64,000 bases of DNA from Chitinophagales bacterium. Its GTDB lineage: Bacteria; Bacteroidota; Bacteroidia; Chitinophagales; CAIOSU01. The DNA is taken from positions 62,001 through 126,000 of the forward strand of contig BPHB01000002.1 in NCBI GenBank assembly GCA_026003335.1, written 5' to 3'. Under the pieces are notes generated by a model. The model worked only from the letters and a program-made list of their open reading frames with translations. It did no database searches and was not told the DNA's origin. Below are positions 60,458 through 64,000 of this stretch, piece by piece. Position 1 is the stretch's first letter. Each line of letters opens with the position of its first letter. The position numbers were made by a program, and so were the translations under genes.

Positions 60458-60904
60458 ATGATGTCTAAAGTATTATTAGTAATATCAGTACTGGTGGTAT
60501 TGGTATTTATAAAAAACAGACTTACTCCTTACCCTGAAACAGATACGGGTATTCAGTTTTTCAAAGGAAGTTGGGAGGAGGCTCTGCAAAAAGCAGCGGC
60601 AGAAGGCAAACCCGTTTTTCTTGACATCTACGCATCATGGTGTGGAACCTGCAAAAAGCTTAAACGGGTCACATTTGCCAATGAGGAAGCCGCCAGGTTT
60701 TTCAACGCACATTTCATCAATGTGGAATTGGATGGCGAGAAAGGCGAAGGGAAAATGCTGGCCGAAAGATTTGGGGTCAGGAGTTACCCTTCGCTGTTTG
60801 TTATAAGTAAGGATGGTTCAGTAGTAAAATATTCCGCAGGCTACCTCTCGCCTTCAGAATTAATTCAATTCGGGGAAACAGCTCTTAAGCAGAAAGAAGA
60901 ATGA
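60458..60904 (+). CDS. Membrane-anchored thioredoxin-like protein
   Basis: 148 residues. N-terminal transmembrane or signal helix (LLVISVLVVLVFI), then a thioredoxin fold with active-site C62-G-T-C65 in DIYASWCGTCKKLKRVTF and cis-Pro in VRSYPSLFVI. It resembles the C-terminal domain of DsbD and related periplasmic reductases. The stop overlaps the next gene as ATGA, so the two are translationally coupled. Partner proteins are unknown. Confidence 0.88.
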   Translation: MMSKVLLVISVLVVLVFIKNRLTPYPETDTGIQFFKGSWEEALQKAAAEGKPVFLDIYASWCGTCKKLKRVTFANEEAARFFNAHFINVELDGEKGEGKMLAERFGVRSYPSLFVISKDGSVVKYSAGYLSPSELIQFGETALKQKEE

Positions 60905-61428
60905 ACGCTATTGCATTCATAGGGGCATTAGTAAGAAAGAACCTTCTGGCAAACCAAGCGCTGATTAAACAACTCTCCGCGGAGCAATATTGCCACCCAC
61001 TTTCCGTGCTTTCGGGATTTTCCATAGGGCAGCATTTCAGACATATAATTGAATTTTATCTTTGTCTGTTCGGTCAACTTGAGAGCGGAACCATCTGCTA
61101 TGACGAAAGGAAGCGCGATGTGCGTATTGAGAGCAATCCGGAATTTGCCATCCAATGTATAGAATCTATCCTTGCTGACCTCCAGCAGCTTCAAACCGAC
61201 AAACGCCTGACTTTAAAGTTTAATCTCTCCTGTGAAGATGATACGCCTGTATATGGCGATACCAGCCTTTGCCGTGAGCTGGCTTTTGTTATGGAACATA
61301 GTATTCATCATCAGGCTCTGATCAAAATCGGCTTGTCGCACTTCCCGGGCATTACAGTAGATGAGCAATATGGGGTGGCTCCTTCCACTATCCGGTGTGC
61401 CAGAAAGTCCAAAACCGTAATCCAATAA
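60901..61428 (+). CDS. DinB-fold (DinB/YfiT-like) protein
   Basis: 175 residues, mostly helical. Possible metal ligands of the DinB fold: His45/His48 in GQHFRHIIEFY and His133/His136/His137 in MEHSIHHQALIKIGL. Families with this fold bind divalent metal and often act as thiol-dependent transferases. Unusual for the family is the high Cys count (C31, C55, C66, C86, C111, C124, C166). It is coupled to the thioredoxin-like gene and followed by a barrel-like protein. Confidence 0.75.
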   Translation: MNAIAFIGALVRKNLLANQALIKQLSAEQYCHPLSVLSGFSIGQHFRHIIEFYLCLFGQLESGTICYDERKRDVRIESNPEFAIQCIESILADLQQLQTDKRLTLKFNLSCEDDTPVYGDTSLCRELAFVMEHSIHHQALIKIGLSHFPGITVDEQYGVAPSTIRCARKSKTVIQ

Positions 61429-61429
61429 T

Positions 61430-61975
61430 GTGAAAACGCCATCTCTCCTGTTGCTGATCAGCTTCCCCTGTTTTTTTCTGACAGCACAAGGCAATGAGCA
61501 TCCTGTCAGCATCGGTCCGGAACTTCAGTTCTATCCTGCCGGTATGATCCCGGGCGTCCGCTGGAGTTACTATTTAGGGGAGCAACAGCAAAATGCAATT
61601 ACCCTCCGAACCGGAATAAACCTCACCCTACGCCATGACTGGGGGAAGCATGAGGATGAACGTGGCTGGGGCACCGGCATTTCCTCAGGCTATAATTATC
61701 ACTTCCCCATCAGAAAAGGGAAAGTTCTTTTCGGTGCACGAGGGGATATTTGGTTGATGCAAATTCACTGGAAAAAGGATGCGCGAAAAGGAGAATCTCA
61801 TATTGTCATTTTGCAACCTACGGCTGAAGCGGGGTATTCTTTTATTCTAAAAAATTTTCATATAGCTCCCACTCTGGCCTTTGGACGTGAGCTGAACATC
61901 ATAACAAAGGGAGAACCTGTTGGAGAAGGCTGGATATTATTGCTCGGAGTAGTTTTCCAATGGAACTTTGAATAA
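61430..61975 (+). CDS. Small predicted outer-membrane beta-barrel protein (GTG start)
   Basis: 181 residues. It starts with GTG at 61430, one base after the DinB stop; the ATG at 61428 is out of frame and stops at once. A signal peptide (MKTPSLLLLISFPCFFLTAQ) is followed by alternating beta-strand segments rich in Tyr/Trp/Gly (GVRWSYYLGEQQQNAITLRT, GYNYHFPIRKGKVLFGARGD) and an aromatic end (LLGVVFQWNFE). I do not recognise the family; a small eight-stranded barrel is inferred from strand pattern and terminus. Confidence 0.65.
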   Translation: MKTPSLLLLISFPCFFLTAQGNEHPVSIGPELQFYPAGMIPGVRWSYYLGEQQQNAITLRTGINLTLRHDWGKHEDERGWGTGISSGYNYHFPIRKGKVLFGARGDIWLMQIHWKKDARKGESHIVILQPTAEAGYSFILKNFHIAPTLAFGRELNIITKGEPVGEGWILLLGVVFQWNFE

Positions 61976-62189
61976 AAAATACATGCTGTACCGAAAAAAT
62001 CTATGTATTTACTGGTTCATCCTATTTCGCATACCCGACAGATAAAATACTCCTAAAGGGGAAACCCGTCTTCCGGAAGCCGGAGTCCCTTTGAAAAAGG
62101 AATCTGCGGTGCATACGCTGACTCCATTTCTGCCGAATAACCCCAACGACAGAATACAAATCACAGAAGCAATGCCAGGCTTTCAGTGC

Positions 62190-63443
62190 TTAAGTCTTTC
62201 TGGGCTTCTTTTTGGCAGCCGGGAAAAGGATGTTGTTCAGAATAAGGCGATAGCCGGGTGAATTGGGATGCAGATTTAAATCCGTAGGGGGATCGTAAAC
62301 AAAGTGCTGATAATCTTCTGGGTCATGCCCGCCATAGAAAGTCCATGTACCATATCCGAATTCTCCATGAATATAACGGGCTTCCGATGCTGCTTTATTT
62401 TCACCCATTACCAAAACATCGGATTTCAAGACTTCATTTCTGAAGGCTGTGGTTTGTCCCATAAACCCTTTTATGGTGCGGGTATGACACTGGGTAAGCA
62501 TAGTAGGTATGGGATCCCATTTGGCTGAGAATTCAAATAATGTAAAATAATCCATATTAGGAGGAACAGTACGCGGCACGGGTATATCAATATTAGAAAA
62601 CTCGTACTCATAAGGATTCATGCGCAGGATAAAATTTTGAAAGGCAAAGGTTTTTGAGAAGTCCAGCTTTTGCTGAGCCTGCGGATCAGGCGGATCTCCA
62701 TCAAACATATAGTCGCATATGTCAGTGTTTTCTGCAGAAAGTGAAATATCATAGGTGTCCGTAGCCGAACACATGGCAAACAGAAACCCGCCCCCCATGA
62801 CATAATCTCTGATTTTTTGTGCAACGGCCAGCTTAAGTTTTGACACTTTATTGAATCCATATTTTTTTGCATCTGCTTCGGCGGAACGCACCTGCTCCTG
62901 ATACCAAGGCTGATTGCGGTATTGCGCATAGAATTTTCCATATTGCCCGGTAAAATCTTCATGATGCAGATGCAGCCAGTCATATTTGGGAAGCAGGCCG
63001 TTTAACACCTCTCCGTCATATACCACATCATAAGGAATTTCAGCATACGTAAGTACGAGAGTTACCGCATCGTCCCATGGTTGATTTACCGGGGGTGCAT
63101 ATACCGCAACTTTAGGTGCCTTTTCCAGCTTGACAACATCCATATTTACCTCGGGATTGGCAATATCATTAAGGATTTTACCATATTGCCCGTCAGCAAG
63201 AATTTCATAGGAAATACCGCGAATAAGACATTCCTGTTCCAGTTTGTCCACGTATTTGAAGGCAAAGCTGCCACCTCGGTAGTTGAGCAACCAGTCCACA
63301 TCTACTCCGTTTTGCAGCACCCAATAAGCAACTCCATACGACTTCAGATGATTCTTTTGTGTTTCATCCATCGGGATAAGAATGTAAGAAGCCCGTAGAG
63401 AAAGGCATTGAAGCAGAATCGCAAGGAAGAATAATTTTCGCAT
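62190..63443 (-). CDS. Secreted conserved Bacteroidota protein, commonly misnamed asparagine synthetase B
   Basis: 417 residues with a signal peptide (MRKLFFLAILLQCLSLRAS) followed by YILIPMDETQKNHLKSYGVA YWVLQ-type opening. The middle has a ThuA/glutamine-amidotransferase-like layout (KVAVYAPPVNQPWDDAVTLV, YDWLHLHHEDFTGQYGKFYA, VMGGGFLFAMCSATDTYDIS) and it ends with GTWTFYGGHDPEDYQHFVYD. I recall database relatives named asparagine synthetase B, but none of the AsnB motifs (N-terminal Cys2 amidotransferase, ATP pyrophosphatase loop) is present. Function is unknown. Confidence 0.82.
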   Translation of the reverse strand: MRKLFFLAILLQCLSLRASYILIPMDETQKNHLKSYGVAYWVLQNGVDVDWLLNYRGGSFAFKYVDKLEQECLIRGISYEILADGQYGKILNDIANPEVNMDVVKLEKAPKVAVYAPPVNQPWDDAVTLVLTYAEIPYDVVYDGEVLNGLLPKYDWLHLHHEDFTGQYGKFYAQYRNQPWYQEQVRSAEADAKKYGFNKVSKLKLAVAQKIRDYVMGGGFLFAMCSATDTYDISLSAENTDICDYMFDGDPPDPQAQQKLDFSKTFAFQNFILRMNPYEYEFSNIDIPVPRTVPPNMDYFTLFEFSAKWDPIPTMLTQCHTRTIKGFMGQTTAFRNEVLKSDVLVMGENKAASEARYIHGEFGYGTWTFYGGHDPEDYQHFVYDPPTDLNLHPNSPGYRLILNNILFPAAKKKPRKT

Positions 63444-63512
63444 TGGTGTTTTTACCGGTAATGTAGAAACGACAGTTTAATCATAAAGTTATGCATCCCT
63501 GAGAACAGAAGC

Positions 63513-64000
63513 CTACACCGATACCATATCCATGCTTTTAATGACTTCAGTGGCAAACTCTGAGCATTTCAGCAATTGCGCGCCTTCCATGAGGCGGTGA
63601 AAGTCATAGGTAACGCGTTTTTTCTCAAAAGTGGCCTCTAGTCCTTTAATTATCAGGTCGTTGGCTTCTATCCATCCCATATACTCAAACATCATGGCTC
63701 CCGAAAGGATAACCGAGCTGGGGTTTACCTTATCCTGGCCGGCATATTTGGGTGCCGTGCCATGTGTAGCTTCAAAGATAGCTGCACCATTTTCATAATT
63801 AATGTTTGCCCCGGGCGCAATGCCTATACCGCCCACCCCGGCAGCCAGAGCATCTGAAATGTAATCACCGTTTAGATTGAGCGTAGCAATCACTGAATAT
63901 TCCTGCGGCCGGAGTTGTATCTGCTGTAGAAACGCATCGGCAATTGCATCCTTAATTATTACCTTGCCACTTTGCTCGGCTTCTTTCATTATACGTGTGG
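63513..64000 (-). CDS. icd: NADP-dependent isocitrate dehydrogenase, partial (N-terminus beyond right edge)
   Basis: The last 162 codons are present; the frame stays open at the window edge. [40 protein letters not shown] and [20 protein letters not shown] match the dimeric E. coli-type enzyme, including the NADP-specific binding region. It converts isocitrate to 2-oxoglutarate in the TCA cycle. Confidence 0.95.
   Translation of the reverse strand, partial: TRIMKEAEQSGKVIIKDAIADAFLQQIQLRPQEYSVIATLNLNGDYISDALAAGVGGIGIAPGANINYENGAAIFEATHGTAPKYAGQDKVNPSSVILSGAMMFEYMGWIEANDLIIKGLEATFEKKRVTYDFHRLMEGAQLLKCSEFATEVIKSMDMVSV

Overview
The window comes from a member of the Bacteroidota. Three things support this. 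Several secreted proteins have N-terminal signal peptides, and two end in type IX secretion (T9SS) type A sorting domains. Genes for housekeeping functions are preceded by the Bacteroidota promoter pattern TTTG, about 20 bases, TAnnTTTG, mostly without Shine-Dalgarno sequences. The gene orders rpsU-xerC-hpf-tRNAs-tuf-trpT-secE-nusG-rplKAJL-rpoBC and rplQ-carA-eno-divIC are typical of the phylum. A more exact placement cannot be read from the sequence; the modular HYR/T9SS proteins would fit Chitinophagia- or Saprospiria-like lineages.

Layout. (1) 1-10163: secreted proteins. These are a glycine-rich protein cut by the left edge, a 1965-residue HYR/P-domain/T9SS protein, a small P-domain protein, and on the plus strand a peptidylglycine-monooxygenase-like copper protein with a cytochrome-like N-terminus. 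(2) 10176-28154, minus strand: the S10-spc-alpha ribosomal protein supercluster from rpsJ to rplQ with secY, map, infA and rpoA, followed by carA, eno and a DivIC/FtsB-like gene. rpmJ and rpmD are too short for routine ORF calling and were read directly. (3) 28463-32242: three envelope genes (DUF3604 lipoprotein, parvulin-type isomerase, HupE/UreJ-like membrane protein) lying between fusA and rpsJ, which are usually adjacent. (4) 32468-35438: fusA, rpsG, rpsL. (5) 35599-39490, plus strand: Xaa-Pro aminopeptidase, pssA, purS, rsmI, inositol monophosphatase. (6) 39509-54312, minus strand: rpoC, rpoB, rplL, rplJ, rplA, rplK, nusG, secE, tRNA-Trp, tuf, four more tRNAs (Thr, Gly, Tyr, Thr), hpf, xerC, rpsU. 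(7) 54479-57227, minus strand: acyl-CoA dehydrogenase, apt, helix-hairpin-helix membrane protein. (8) 57594-61975, plus strand: cold-shock protein, DEAD-box helicase, then an ECF sigma factor with a zinc-finger anti-sigma-like protein, a thioredoxin-like protein, a DinB-fold protein and a small beta-barrel candidate. (9) 62190-64000, minus strand: a secreted conserved protein and the 3' part of icd.

Most of the window is the translation and transcription core of the cell. The less ordinary parts are: the near-identical promoters of rpsL and rpsJ that flank the inserted three-gene cassette; a strongly folding rplL-rpoB intergenic segment; the copper monooxygenase fused to a CX4CH module whose expected distal Met is replaced; and the compact sigma/anti-sigma/thioredoxin/DinB/barrel cluster. 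No rRNA genes, CRISPR arrays, insertion sequences or phage genes were seen.
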